From Candidatus Daviesbacteria bacterium (GTDB lineage: Bacteria > Patescibacteriota > Microgenomatia > Daviesbacterales > UBA10151): DNA of 11,034 bases. The stretch covers positions 1-11,034 of the forward strand of contig JACPKO010000072.1 of assembly GCA_016186985.1 (NCBI GenBank), read 5' to 3'. This document shows, piece after piece, positions 1-6,219 of the stretch (within the stretch, counting starts at the first letter, position 1; every line of letters begins with the position of its first letter). Made by a program: the position numbers and the translations under genes. Under the pieces are notes generated by a model, which was not told the origin of the DNA, ran no database searches, and saw only the letters and a program-made list of their open reading frames with translations.

Positions 1-40
1 TGCTTGCTTTTCTTTACGGTTTCTTTTAAATTGATTACTT

Positions 41-523
41 ATGGCTGATAATTCAAACGTAGTTGAGGGGGAAGTACTAAAAGAGAAAACCACTCAGGCG
101 GCTTCTGAACCAGGTGTTGCTAACTCAGAAATACTTATTAATATGGAATCCCTTATCAAAGGACACATTTCGACTATTGATAAACTATCTGATGAGTCAA
201 GAAAGCTTAAGGACATGCTGGATGATATATTTACAAACGACACAACATATCAGGAACACGATAAAGCAGCAAAGGAGGCTGCAAAAATAAAACAAAATAC
301 GAAAAGACAAATTTTAAAGCAACCTCAGGCTGCTGATCTGGATAGAAAAATTAAAGAGTTAAAGTCTGAACTTAAAGAAAATCAGGCTTCCCTCTCTGAT
401 TACCTCCAGGAATATGCCAGAATGTCCGGCGTGAATGAGATTGAAGGAGAGGATGGGGAAGTGCGCGAAATTGTATATACAGCTAAATTAATTAAAAAAT
501 CTTCAATTTTTGCCGGTAAGTAA
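41..523 (+). CDS. Small coiled-coil protein of unknown function
   Basis: This 160-residue protein is soluble, highly charged and rich in Lys, Glu, Gln and Asp. It has no signal peptide and no membrane segment. After a disordered N-terminal ~30 residues, residues about 33-66 and 72-128 have the spacing of hydrophobic residues expected for two long helices or coiled coils, with a Pro-containing break near residues 93-97. The C-terminal ~30 residues contain an acidic turn (EIEGEDGEVREI) and look like a small folded end. I recognise no catalytic motif or named family; a structural or protein-binding role is only a guess from the helices. The ATG at 41 has no Shine-Dalgarno site. A weak promoter-like pair (TTGCTT at 4-9, TAAATT at 27-32, 17-base spacer) lies just upstream. 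The next gene follows after 45 bases on the same strand. The reading frame is intact and convincingly coding, but the function is unknown. Confidence 0.75.
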   Translation: MADNSNVVEGEVLKEKTTQAASEPGVANSEILINMESLIKGHISTIDKLSDESRKLKDMLDDIFTNDTTYQEHDKAAKEAAKIKQNTKRQILKQPQAADLDRKIKELKSELKENQASLSDYLQEYARMSGVNEIEGEDGEVREIVYTAKLIKKSSIFAGK

Positions 524-568
524 TACTTGACTCCAGATACCCGCAAGTAGCAATATTAAAGTACTGCC

Positions 569-1231
569 ATGGATGTAATAGATAAAACCGACCCGACACA
601 AAAAAACACAAATGTACAGGCAACTGAAAGGCGTAGGCAGTTTTTTAAATCGTTTGAAGCTAAATCACTGCGCTCCCGGTCTATTTTAACCCAGATTTCG
701 GATGATTTAACAGAGATTTGCGGTTCAACTCCTTTTTTGATTTTTCATATTATTGTATTTACAGCCTGGATAATTTTAAACGTAGAAATAATCCCCGGAA
801 CCATACCGTTTGACCCGTTTCCCTTCGGGCTCTTGACTATGGTCGTTTCCCTTGAAGCAATTTTTCTGGCAATTTTTATTTTAGTATCCCAAAACAGGTC
901 CTCATACGTTAATACTTTACGGGAGGAAGTACATCTGAGAGTAAATCTGATCGCCGAGGAGGAAGTCACAAAAGCCCTAGAAGTTTTGGCGGAACTTAGA
1001 AAACACGTTGGTATAAAAAAGCCAGACCCTGAGCTTGAAGAGATGTTAAGGAGAACTGATACAGGTTATATCGAGCGCTCGATTTTGCACCAAATCCAAA
1101 GGGCAAAGCCTTCGCTTGCCAATAAGCTGGCCAATGATTTTCCTTATTTAACCTCACCTATTAAAAAAACTGCAGAAGTGATAAACACAGTAGCAGGAGG
1201 AGAAACTGCTTCGGACAAAAAATCTTCTTAA
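569..1231 (+). CDS. DUF1003 family membrane protein
   Basis: A 220-residue protein matching the DUF1003 family by recognisable sequence. It has two close membrane helices (about residues 54-72 and 86-106) separated by a short loop containing FDPFPFGLL, then the family's SQNR motif (107-110). A charged segment follows, rich in Arg and Glu, in which the first part resembles the usual 'R..E...NL.AE.E' stretch after SQNR. Family members are inner-membrane proteins with both termini probably cytoplasmic; their biochemical function is not established. Here the soluble tail (about 110-220) is longer than the core domain and ends in a Lys/Ser-rich stretch. The protein starts at ATG 569 without a Shine-Dalgarno site; an in-frame ATG at codon 1 is the only sensible start near the conserved region. 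The family call is firm and the role is unknown. Confidence 0.9.
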   Translation: MDVIDKTDPTQKNTNVQATERRRQFFKSFEAKSLRSRSILTQISDDLTEICGSTPFLIFHIIVFTAWIILNVEIIPGTIPFDPFPFGLLTMVVSLEAIFLAIFILVSQNRSSYVNTLREEVHLRVNLIAEEEVTKALEVLAELRKHVGIKKPDPELEEMLRRTDTGYIERSILHQIQRAKPSLANKLANDFPYLTSPIKKTAEVINTVAGGETASDKKSS

Positions 1232-1290
1232 TCCCAGCACCTATTGCTTTTTAAAATTTACTATGTAAGAATCAAGGCAAACCTTAGAGC

Positions 1291-1887
1291 ATGACGAATC
1301 TTAGAAAGTATTTTTTTTGTATACTAATCATTTTGAATATCTTCGTTCTGATAGTGCCTCAAGTCCAAGCCATCAGCTTTTCCAATAGTAATTTTTTTAA
1401 GTTTCCTAAATTAATAAAGAAACCAAAACCAACAGCAACCCCTCGCAGTCCTTACGTTAAAATCAAATATCCTAACGGCGGTGAAGTTTTTACATTTGGC
1501 GATAAGGTGAAAATTCAGTGGGAGAAAAACCAAATTAACAGTTGTTGGCTTGGGTTTTCTTTTGGAGAAGGATCACTAAACTGGATCGATACCTCAATAA
1601 CAGGGGAGATGATTTCGTATGACTGGACTATTAATAATTGGAACGATGATGATACTCCAAGTAAGGTTAAAATTGAGTTGGATTGTTTTTCAGATAATGG
1701 TTCAGCAGTAGATCAATCGGATGATTTCTTTATCGTAAATCCCGTACCAACCCCAACTTCCAGCCCAACACCTCAACCATCTGAACAACCGCAAGCCACT
1801 TTTATGCCCTATCCTTCCTATTCCCCAGGATTTTTTGGTGCAGGCTTTACAATGAGTTCCTTTTCCAAAGTGATTCCTAAAAATTAA
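1291..1887 (+). CDS. Secreted protein with an Ig-like domain and Pro/Thr-rich tail
   Basis: A 198-residue exported protein. The N-terminus is a classic signal peptide: Lys/Arg at 5-6, a hydrophobic core at about 8-22, and a V-Q-A cleavage site after residue 27. There is no lipobox Cys at the cleavage point, so it is probably not a lipoprotein. A basic Pro/Lys linker (36-52) leads to a single domain at about 55-150 that begins IKYPNGGEVFTFGDKVKIQW. This is the pattern of the Ig-like, Kre9/Knh1-type modules found in bacterial and archaeal surface proteins ('SPNGGE.W..G....I.W'). Cys85 and Cys132 could form a disulfide within it. A Pro/Thr/Ser-rich segment (151-168), which may be extended or glycosylated, precedes a Gly/Phe/Pro-rich C-terminus. 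Such proteins usually lie at the cell surface. The ligand is unknown. It has no Shine-Dalgarno site. It is the last protein gene before the tRNA. Confidence 0.8.
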   Translation: MTNLRKYFFCILIILNIFVLIVPQVQAISFSNSNFFKFPKLIKKPKPTATPRSPYVKIKYPNGGEVFTFGDKVKIQWEKNQINSCWLGFSFGEGSLNWIDTSITGEMISYDWTINNWNDDDTPSKVKIELDCFSDNGSAVDQSDDFFIVNPVPTPTSSPTPQPSEQPQATFMPYPSYSPGFFGAGFTMSSFSKVIPKN

Positions 1888-1912
1888 CAAGCTTCAAGAA
1901 ACCATCAAACTC

Positions 1913-1921
1913 TGGTAAAAT
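1913..1921 (+). promoter_or_regulatory. Candidate extended -10 promoter of the tRNA-Gln gene
   Basis: TAAAAT (1916-1921) is preceded by TGG, fitting an extended -10 element (TGn before the hexamer). A poor -35-like hexamer, TTCAAG, is at 1893-1898 with a 17-base spacer. Initiation about 7 bases downstream would leave a short 5' leader before the tRNA at 1946. A perfect TATAAT occurs at 1937-1942, but it lies only 3 bases from the mature tRNA 5' end, so it would start transcription inside the tRNA. It is therefore less likely to be the functional element. Confidence 0.4.
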
Positions 1922-1945
1922 TCCATTTGTTGCAAATATAATTAT

Positions 1946-2020
1946 TGCGGAGTGGTGTAATGGTAGCACGCCTGTCTTTGGAACAGGAAACTCTAGGTTC
2001 GAGCCCTAGCTCCGCAGCCA
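1946..2020 (+). tRNA. tRNA-Gln (anticodon UUG)
   Basis: The 75-base sequence folds into a full cloverleaf. The acceptor arms TGCGGAG and CTCCGCA pair over all 7 bases; the D stem is GTGT with GCAC; the anticodon stem is CCTGT with ACAGG around loop CTTTGGA; and the T stem is CTAGG with CCTAG around TTCGAGC. The anticodon TTG (1978-1980) reads CAA, and CAG by wobble. The weak first pair U1-A72 and discriminator base G73 are known identity features of bacterial tRNA-Gln and agree with the anticodon. The terminal CCA is encoded at 2018-2020, so it need not be added after transcription. It stands alone between a + strand gene and a converging minus-strand gene. I see no convincing terminator in the 77 bases after it. 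Confidence 0.97.
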
Positions 2021-2097
2021 GTAAAGGAAAGATGCAAAGCCAGGTCAAATGGAAAGCGGGCTTCTTGTAAGAAAGGAAAGTATTGGGCAACTGTTTC

Positions 2098-2946
2098 TTA
2101 AAACCTGAATTTAATTTCTCCTTTTTTATATTCATTAATTCCTTCTACGACTAAAACTTTTATATCATTTAAAAGTGAGTCCTTAATTTGCTTAAATCCT
2201 GGAATCTTTTGCATGCAAATTTCCTCAGCCTTATTATCGAAATAAGGAATCCCGTCTTTTCCTATCCTTTTCAGACCTCCGCCAATTACAATAGCCATAG
2301 CGTGGTTGTAAGAGATTGCCTCCGGGATAAAAGGGAGGATTTTTGAATATAAATCAGGTGGAACCAGGTAACCAATATTACCATTTAGCCGTTGAATCAA
2401 TCTGGAATATGCAAAAAAAATTACTGAAACTTTTGGGATTTTGTAATGCCACTCAAAAAAATGGTGCTCAGCAATAATGAGTGCTTCCAAATGCTTTATA
2501 TCAGGCCTTTCAGATAAAATTAATTCTAAGGCTGCTTTGACTGTTATGCCCTGCATGATCTCATCATCTATAAACAATACACTTGAATTTTCAGGCAGGT
2601 TCTTGAGTTTTTCTTCAAGCATTTTTCCCAAGACTGAATTGTCAAACAAAGCAATTTTTCCGCTGTCATCCTTAAAACGGAAGATTGGCAAAATTATCCT
2701 TTGCGGGGTTTGGATGCCTAAACGTTCATAAACCATCTCAGTAATTTTATCCATGAACAACCCGCTATTTCCGGCTGATAAGATTAAATCAAACTTTTCA
2801 CCTTCATCAATTAGCTGCCTTGTCAGTGCTGCTGCAAACATTTTAATCCGCGACTTTGCAAGCTCCTGGCGTTTATTCGTATAACCTCTGGCCAGCTTTT
2901 TTAATTTTTCAAAATAATCCTTTTCAAATTCATCCATTTGTATCAT
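2098..2946 (-). CDS. Phosphoribosyltransferase-fold protein, substrate unknown
   Basis: A soluble protein of 282 residues from the chosen start. The key motif is VLFIDDEIMQGIT (123-135), which follows the type I phosphoribosyltransferase PRPP-binding loop: four hydrophobic residues, two acidic residues, then a G-x-T turn. The usual Thr before that Gly is Gln here. An earlier segment, FDLILSAGNSG (52-62), has the position and character of the 'D.I.....GG' pyrophosphate loop of the same fold. The N-terminus is a basic helix (KLARGYTNKRQELAKSR) and the C-terminal ~100 residues are extra to a minimal domain. Enzymes of this fold transfer ribose-5-phosphate to bases or act as regulators. I cannot name the substrate or the orthologue group. 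Three in-frame ATGs exist (2961, 2946, 2937); I prefer 2946 because a -10-like TATATT lies exactly 6 bases before it. The gene diverges from the DUF1761 gene. Confidence 0.8.
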   Translation of the reverse strand: MIQMDEFEKDYFEKLKKLARGYTNKRQELAKSRIKMFAAALTRQLIDEGEKFDLILSAGNSGLFMDKITEMVYERLGIQTPQRIILPIFRFKDDSGKIALFDNSVLGKMLEEKLKNLPENSSVLFIDDEIMQGITVKAALELILSERPDIKHLEALIIAEHHFFEWHYKIPKVSVIFFAYSRLIQRLNGNIGYLVPPDLYSKILPFIPEAISYNHAMAIVIGGGLKRIGKDGIPYFDNKAEEICMQKIPGFKQIKDSLLNDIKVLVVEGINEYKKGEIKFRF

Positions 2947-2952
2947 TATTTT

Positions 2953-2958
2953 AATATA
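2953..2958 (-). promoter_or_regulatory. Candidate -10 element for the phosphoribosyltransferase-fold gene
   Basis: On the minus strand TATATT is followed by 6 A/T bases and then ATG at 2946, the distance expected if transcription begins at or next to the A of the ATG. A TG directly precedes the hexamer. No recognisable -35 is present at 16-18 bases, and there is no Shine-Dalgarno site before any of the three possible ATGs. The element lies in the 42-base gap to the divergent DUF1761 gene. Confidence 0.35.
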
Positions 2959-2973
2959 CATAGTTAAAAATTT

Positions 2974-2983
2974 AAGGGGGTGA
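2974..2983 (+). promoter_or_regulatory. Strong Shine-Dalgarno site deciding the DUF1761 start
   Basis: AAGGGGGTGA closely matches the complement of the 16S rRNA 3' end (AGGAGGTGA), with one mismatch in the core. It ends 5 bases before ATG 2989. A GTG at 2980-2982 is in frame upstream, but it lies inside this site, so ATG 2989 is the likely start. Confidence 0.75.
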
Positions 2984-2988
2984 TTTTA

Positions 2989-3411
2989 ATGGAAGTTCCG
3001 ATAAATTGGCTAGCAGTAATTGCTGCAGCTGTTTCTAATATGGTTTTAGGATTTGCATGGTATTCCGACGCATTATTTGGTAAGCAGTGGCGAAAACTTT
3101 CTGGAATGACATTTGAGGGAAAACCTACACAAAACCAGATGGTAAAAATGATCGTTTTAGGATTTGGAATCGCTTTTGTTATGGCATATGTTTTAAACCA
3201 CTCAACAGTTTTTGCAAGCAGTTACCTTGGAGTAAACGGAGTCCCGGCTGGACTTATGTCGGGGTTTTGGAATTGGCTTGGGTTTGTTTTTCCGATGCTT
3301 TTATCAGCGTATATATATGAGAAAAAACCCCTGCAATACGTATTTATTAACAGCGGATTTTGGCTTACCTCAATGCTGGTGATGGGTGTTATAATCTCAG
3401 TCTGGAGGTAA
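2989..3411 (+). CDS. DUF1761 family membrane protein
   Basis: A 140-residue integral membrane protein matching DUF1761. The N-terminus INWLAVIAAAVSNMVLGFAW (5-24), followed by Tyr-Ser and a Phe-Gly-x-x-Trp turn, is the family's opening motif. The second half has the typical W-x-GFVFP segment (about 96-102) and a last helix after an aromatic Asn-x-Gly-Phe-Trp-Leu stretch (121-126). Four membrane helices are expected, at about 7-25, 52-70, 92-110 and 117-138. Family members are small bacterial membrane proteins without an established function. Translation starts at ATG 2989 after an unusually good Shine-Dalgarno site. The next gene begins 3 bases after the stop codon and its own ribosome site lies within the end of this gene, so the two are one transcription unit. 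Confidence 0.92.
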   Translation: MEVPINWLAVIAAAVSNMVLGFAWYSDALFGKQWRKLSGMTFEGKPTQNQMVKMIVLGFGIAFVMAYVLNHSTVFASSYLGVNGVPAGLMSGFWNWLGFVFPMLLSAYIYEKKPLQYVFINSGFWLTSMLVMGVIISVWR

Positions 3412-3414
3412 AAT

Positions 3415-3693
3415 ATGTGCTTCAACTGCGGGTGTCATATTCCGGATGATGACATGGGCCATCCGGACAATATAACGACTGATACTTTTAAGGCGCTGGG
3501 TAAAAAAACGGGCAAAAAAGAGCCTGAAACAAGGCAGTGGGTATTTGATTATCTAGAGGCCCAACTAAATGACCCGGAATTACCAAAAGATTCTTTAATA
3601 GAGGAGATGTTTGTAAAAGCCTCTAAAGCCTGGGGCCAGCCTGTAAAAGAAGCAAAAAGACAGACTTTTAATATGCTAAAGAGCCAAATATAA
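3415..3693 (+). CDS. Small Cys-rich N-terminal motif protein
   Basis: A 92-residue soluble protein. It opens with MCFNCGCHIPDDDMGHPDNI, in which Cys2, Cys5, Cys7 and His8 form a tight CxxCxCH cluster followed by an acidic DDD-M-G-H-P-D-N stretch that could also bind a metal. From about residue 21 on it is a compact, mostly helical, Lys-rich region with two Trp. I have a general impression of similar short proteins in Patescibacteria but cannot name a family. Zinc or iron binding is an inference from the Cys/His cluster alone. It is translated from ATG 3415 after GGAGG at 3404-3408, inside the 3' end of the DUF1761 gene, so the two are co-transcribed and probably translationally coupled. Its stop codon directly abuts the 3' end of the converging minus-strand gene, with no bases between them. 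Confidence 0.8.
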   Translation: MCFNCGCHIPDDDMGHPDNITTDTFKALGKKTGKKEPETRQWVFDYLEAQLNDPELPKDSLIEEMFVKASKAWGQPVKEAKRQTFNMLKSQI

Positions 3694-3969
3694 CTATTCT
3701 GCGAAAAATGGTTCTTTGGGTAATCCTAAGTGATCTTTTATCTCGTCAATTTCCCTTTTGTTTTTTTCATAACGAGCCTTAACAATATCAACAGTTGTAT
3801 CTGCTAATTTATGCACCTCGTGCATTTCTGCAACTAGTGCATCAATTTTCTGCCCATGTGTGCCTAGTAATTTTGAATGTTCACCCAAAACCTTTGAATG
3901 TTCACCCAAAACTTCAATTATTGGCTGTAGTTCTTCTTTTAAGATTTCCTTAAATTGCTTTGGTGTCAT
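3694..3969 (-). CDS. Short heptad-repeat coiled-coil protein
   Basis: A 91-residue soluble protein predicted to be almost wholly helical. Residues about 18-38 are three consecutive heptads, LGEHSKV, LGEHSKL and LGTHGQK, followed by a further amphipathic helix with Lys/Glu-rich faces and a short end (GLPKEPFFAE). Small coiled-coil proteins with this make-up (long 'LxxHxKxLxxH' runs, then an 'IDEIKDHLG'-like helix) occur widely in Patescibacteria without known function. The first two heptads are near-identical at DNA level. The frame extends upstream to a TTG at 3993, but that lies within the promoter; I place the start at ATG 3969, where TATTAT lies exactly 6 bases upstream. There is no Shine-Dalgarno site. 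An oligomerising or adaptor role is a guess. Confidence 0.72.
   Translation of the reverse strand: MTPKQFKEILKEELQPIIEVLGEHSKVLGEHSKLLGTHGQKIDALVAEMHEVHKLADTTVDIVKARYEKNKREIDEIKDHLGLPKEPFFAE
3872..3913 (-). repeat. Tandem 21-base duplication encoding one heptad
   Basis: Two abutting 21-base units (3872-3892 and 3893-3913) are identical at 20 of 21 positions. Because 21 bases is exactly seven codons, the reading frame and the coiled-coil register are preserved. The third, more diverged heptad lies just upstream in + coordinates (3851-3871). This looks like a recent replication-slippage event inside the gene. Confidence 0.9.
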
Positions 3970-3975
3970 GAGATT

Positions 3976-4004
3976 ATAATAAAACTTCTTCAAAAAAACT
4001 TCAA
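3976..4004 (-). promoter_or_regulatory. Promoter of the coiled-coil gene
   Basis: Read on the minus strand, TTGAAG (3999-4004) and TATTAT (3976-3981) are separated by 17 bases, and TATTAT is 6 bases before ATG 3969. An overlapping perfect TATAAT (3973-3978) has a 20-base spacer and is 3 bases from the ATG. The geometry predicts a start at or next to the ATG. The promoter lies between this gene and the end of ahcY. Confidence 0.5.
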
Positions 4005-4022
4005 GTTGTCGATTGCTAGAGG

Positions 4023-5279
4023 CTAAGTCCCTTCGGTCCAGGACTCTAAATATTTCTTCTGATTAGCGGTTAATTTATCTATCTCAATCCCCATAGTCTC
4101 AAGCTTAAGCCTTGCAATTTCTCTATCTATATCATCAGGAAGCTTGTGGACTTTTACAGCAAGTTCTCCTGCATTTTTTATTAAAAACTGCGCAGCAAAA
4201 GCCTGGTTTGCAAAACTCATATCCATAACATCAGGGGGGTGACCTTCAGCAGAGACTAAATTAATCAATCTTCCTTCACCCAACACAAATATTTTTTTAC
4301 CGGAAATTGTAAGCTCCTCCAGGAAAGGCCTAAGCTCCCGTTTTTTTGAAGCTTGTTTAACAAATCCGTCATAATCAAACTCAACATTAAAGTGACCTGC
4401 GTTTGCAATAATAATCCCGTCTTTCATGAATTTCAGATGTGAAGTGTCTATAACATGTTTATTTCCTGTTGCTGTAACAACCAAATCATTATCTTTTAAA
4501 GCATCGGAGATTTTTCTTACAACAAATCCATCCATCAAAGCCTCAAGCGCTTTAAGCGGGTCAACCTCCGCAATAGCCACATTCGCCCCCATTCCCCTTA
4601 AACGGCTTGCAACACCCCTTCCGCACCATCCGTAACCGCATACTAAAACTTTTTTACCTGCAAGCAAGATATTTGTAGTACGTATTATCCCATCTACAGT
4701 TGATTGTCCTGTCCCGTACCTGTTATCGAACATATGCTTTGTTAATGAATCATTGACCGCAATAACCGGGATTTTTAAAGCTCCACTCTTTTCCATAGCT
4801 TTTAAACGGATTACTCCGGTGGTCGTTTCCTCGCTTGATCCGTAAACATCCTTAAGCTGAGATTTTCTTTCGGAATGCAAAAGGGAAACTAAATCAGCGC
4901 CGTCATCCATAGTTACCTGCGGTTTTTCATCAAGGACTGCATTCAGGTGTTTGTAATAAGTTTTGTTATCCTCTCCTTTGATTGCGAAAGTGGGGATATC
5001 AAAGTCAGAAACTAAAGATGCCGCAACATCATCCTGGGTTGAGAGCGGATTGGAAGCAGCAAGAAAAACATTCGCCCCGCCCGACTTTAGGGCAATAGCC
5101 AAGTTGGCAGTTTCAGAAGTCACATGAAGACAGGCAGCAATAGTAACATCTTTAAGTGGTTTTTCTTCCTTGAAGCGGGTTTGGATAGACTGCAAGACCT
5201 TCATTTGGGAAAAGGCCCACTCGATTTTCCTTTTTCCGAACGGAGCTAACTTAATATCTTTAATATCAGATTTCACCAT
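4023..5279 (-). CDS. ahcY: Adenosylhomocysteinase
   Basis: S-adenosyl-L-homocysteine hydrolase catalyses the reversible, NAD-dependent split of S-adenosylhomocysteine to homocysteine and adenosine in the cytoplasm, removing the product that inhibits methyltransferases. The 418-residue protein carries the family's motifs in order: CLHVTSETA (50-58), DDGADL (125-130), EETTTGV (150-156), Lys181 and Asp185 in NDSLTKHMFDNRYGTGQS, the NAD-binding GYGWCGRG (215-222), GHFNVEFD (295-302), LGEGRLINL (333-341) and HPPDVMDMSFANQ (347-359). It is a shorter type, as in archaea and Thermotoga. It lacks the insert of many proteobacterial forms and ends in ...YLESWTEGT instead of the Lys/Tyr tail that reaches a neighbouring subunit. 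It is the last gene of the operon and overlaps the kinase gene by 14 bases. No SAH riboswitch can be present directly upstream because that sequence is coding. Confidence 0.97.
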   Translation of the reverse strand: MVKSDIKDIKLAPFGKRKIEWAFSQMKVLQSIQTRFKEEKPLKDVTIAACLHVTSETANLAIALKSGGANVFLAASNPLSTQDDVAASLVSDFDIPTFAIKGEDNKTYYKHLNAVLDEKPQVTMDDGADLVSLLHSERKSQLKDVYGSSEETTTGVIRLKAMEKSGALKIPVIAVNDSLTKHMFDNRYGTGQSTVDGIIRTTNILLAGKKVLVCGYGWCGRGVASRLRGMGANVAIAEVDPLKALEALMDGFVVRKISDALKDNDLVVTATGNKHVIDTSHLKFMKDGIIIANAGHFNVEFDYDGFVKQASKKRELRPFLEELTISGKKIFVLGEGRLINLVSAEGHPPDVMDMSFANQAFAAQFLIKNAGELAVKVHKLPDDIDREIARLKLETMGIEIDKLTANQKKYLESWTEGT

Positions 5280-6219
5280 TTATTTCTTCCCCAAAGTTAT
5301 CGCTGTATCTTTTCTTAAATTCAGAAATTGAAAACTTGTGGTTTGTTGTACCATATTTTTCTATGGCGAAGCAAGAGGCAACCGAGCCCATCTGTCCGCA
5401 GGTTTTCAAATCAAAATCCCGAAGGTATCCGGCCAAAAATCCCGAGCGATAGGCATCTCCAGCTCCGGTTGGGTCAGGTACGTTTTGGGTTTTTACGGCT
5501 ACAATGGTAAATTCCTGGGTTCTTGTCTGGACAATTGAACCGCGATCCCCAAGAGTGGTAATTAAAATTTTTACCTTCGAGAGCAAATCCAGCTCAGTCA
5601 GAAAAAGTCTTTTTTTTATAACCCCCATCTCGTAATCATTACCTATTAAAATTTCCGCACCTTCTATACCTGTTTTTAATTGTTCGTTAGTCAGTGCAGG
5701 CAGCTGCATTCCGGGATCAAATAAATAGGGTATTTGCAATTCTCTACATTCGCTAGCAAACTTAACCATTGCCTCAGGTAAATCAGGAGTTAAAACCGCA
5801 AAATCTGCTTTGTTTTTTAAATTTTTTAAGCTCAGATTTATATTTTGCCTCATTGCTCCGGGGTAAAAAGCACTTATCTGGTTATCGGATTGATCGGTCA
5901 TTATTACTGCAGTCGCTGTAGAATCCTCAGGGATTATTTTAATTTCACTGCTGTCAATCCCGTTTTCTTTTAAGAATTTATCATATGGCTCAAAATCATT
6001 TCCTGCGCTGCTTAAAATAGTTGTACCGACGCTTAAAAGCGAGAGGGTATAAGCCATGTTTGCAGAATTCCCTCCGCGCTCTTTTTTTAAACTTTCAACA
6101 AGAAAGGAAACATTAAGGATATGAAGTTTTGAAGTGTCGATATGCTCCAAAAATTTACCTGGGAAATCCATTATTAAATCAAACGCGAGCGAACCGGTGA
6201 CAATAATTTTTTTATTCAT
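5266..6219 (-). CDS. PfkB-family kinase, probable adenosine kinase
   Basis: A 317-residue ribokinase/PfkB-family enzyme. The N-terminal GSLAFDLIMDFPGKF (9-23) and the GGNSANMAY glycine-rich sugar-binding motif (49-57) are followed by SAFYPGAM (116-123), the NxxE motif NDYE (194-197) that helps bind Mg-phosphate, and the family signature DPTGAGDAYRSGFLAGY (249-265), with Asp255 as catalytic base. The long N-terminal pattern, FPGKF then LNVSFLVESL, is that of bacterial and archaeal proteins annotated as adenosine or nucleoside kinases. The operon supports this: its neighbour AhcY produces adenosine, which this enzyme could phosphorylate to AMP. Ribokinase or another sugar specificity cannot be excluded from sequence alone. 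Its ATG overlaps the glmS stop codon (ATGA), and its 3' end overlaps the ahcY start by 14 bases, so all three are probably translated together. Confidence 0.9.
   Translation of the reverse strand: MNKKIIVTGSLAFDLIMDFPGKFLEHIDTSKLHILNVSFLVESLKKERGGNSANMAYTLSLLSVGTTILSSAGNDFEPYDKFLKENGIDSSEIKIIPEDSTATAVIMTDQSDNQISAFYPGAMRQNINLSLKNLKNKADFAVLTPDLPEAMVKFASECRELQIPYLFDPGMQLPALTNEQLKTGIEGAEILIGNDYEMGVIKKRLFLTELDLLSKVKILITTLGDRGSIVQTRTQEFTIVAVKTQNVPDPTGAGDAYRSGFLAGYLRDFDLKTCGQMGSVASCFAIEKYGTTNHKFSISEFKKRYSDNFGEEINGEI

Noticed and set aside
2021..2097. Terminator for the tRNA gene
   Set aside because: AAGCC and GGCTT could pair over a 17-base loop, but no T-run follows, and the other small hairpin here has only 4 pairs. 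I cannot support a terminator.
1905..2135. Minus-strand open frame of 76 codons across the tRNA
   Set aside because: It is the complement of the tRNA-Gln gene and its flanks. The typical 'GLEPRVSCSKDRRATITPLRN' type of translation is a common artefact of tRNA genes.
2938..2961. Shared MYIKIM N-terminus of two unrelated minus-strand proteins as a signal or common domain
   Set aside because: The similarity comes from the A/T-rich -10 region being read as codons from an upstream ATG. It supports later start sites, not a real shared peptide.
4026..4045. Inverted repeat AGTCC/GGACT at the ahcY stop as an operon terminator
   Set aside because: The 5-bp stem with a 10-base loop is not followed by a T-run on the minus strand. 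A T7 run lies about 30 bases further on, within the next gene's promoter, too far to act with this stem.
5266..5300. Possible SAH riboswitch in front of ahcY
   Set aside because: The ahcY start lies inside the end of the kinase gene, so the sequence upstream is coding and leaves no room for a structured leader.
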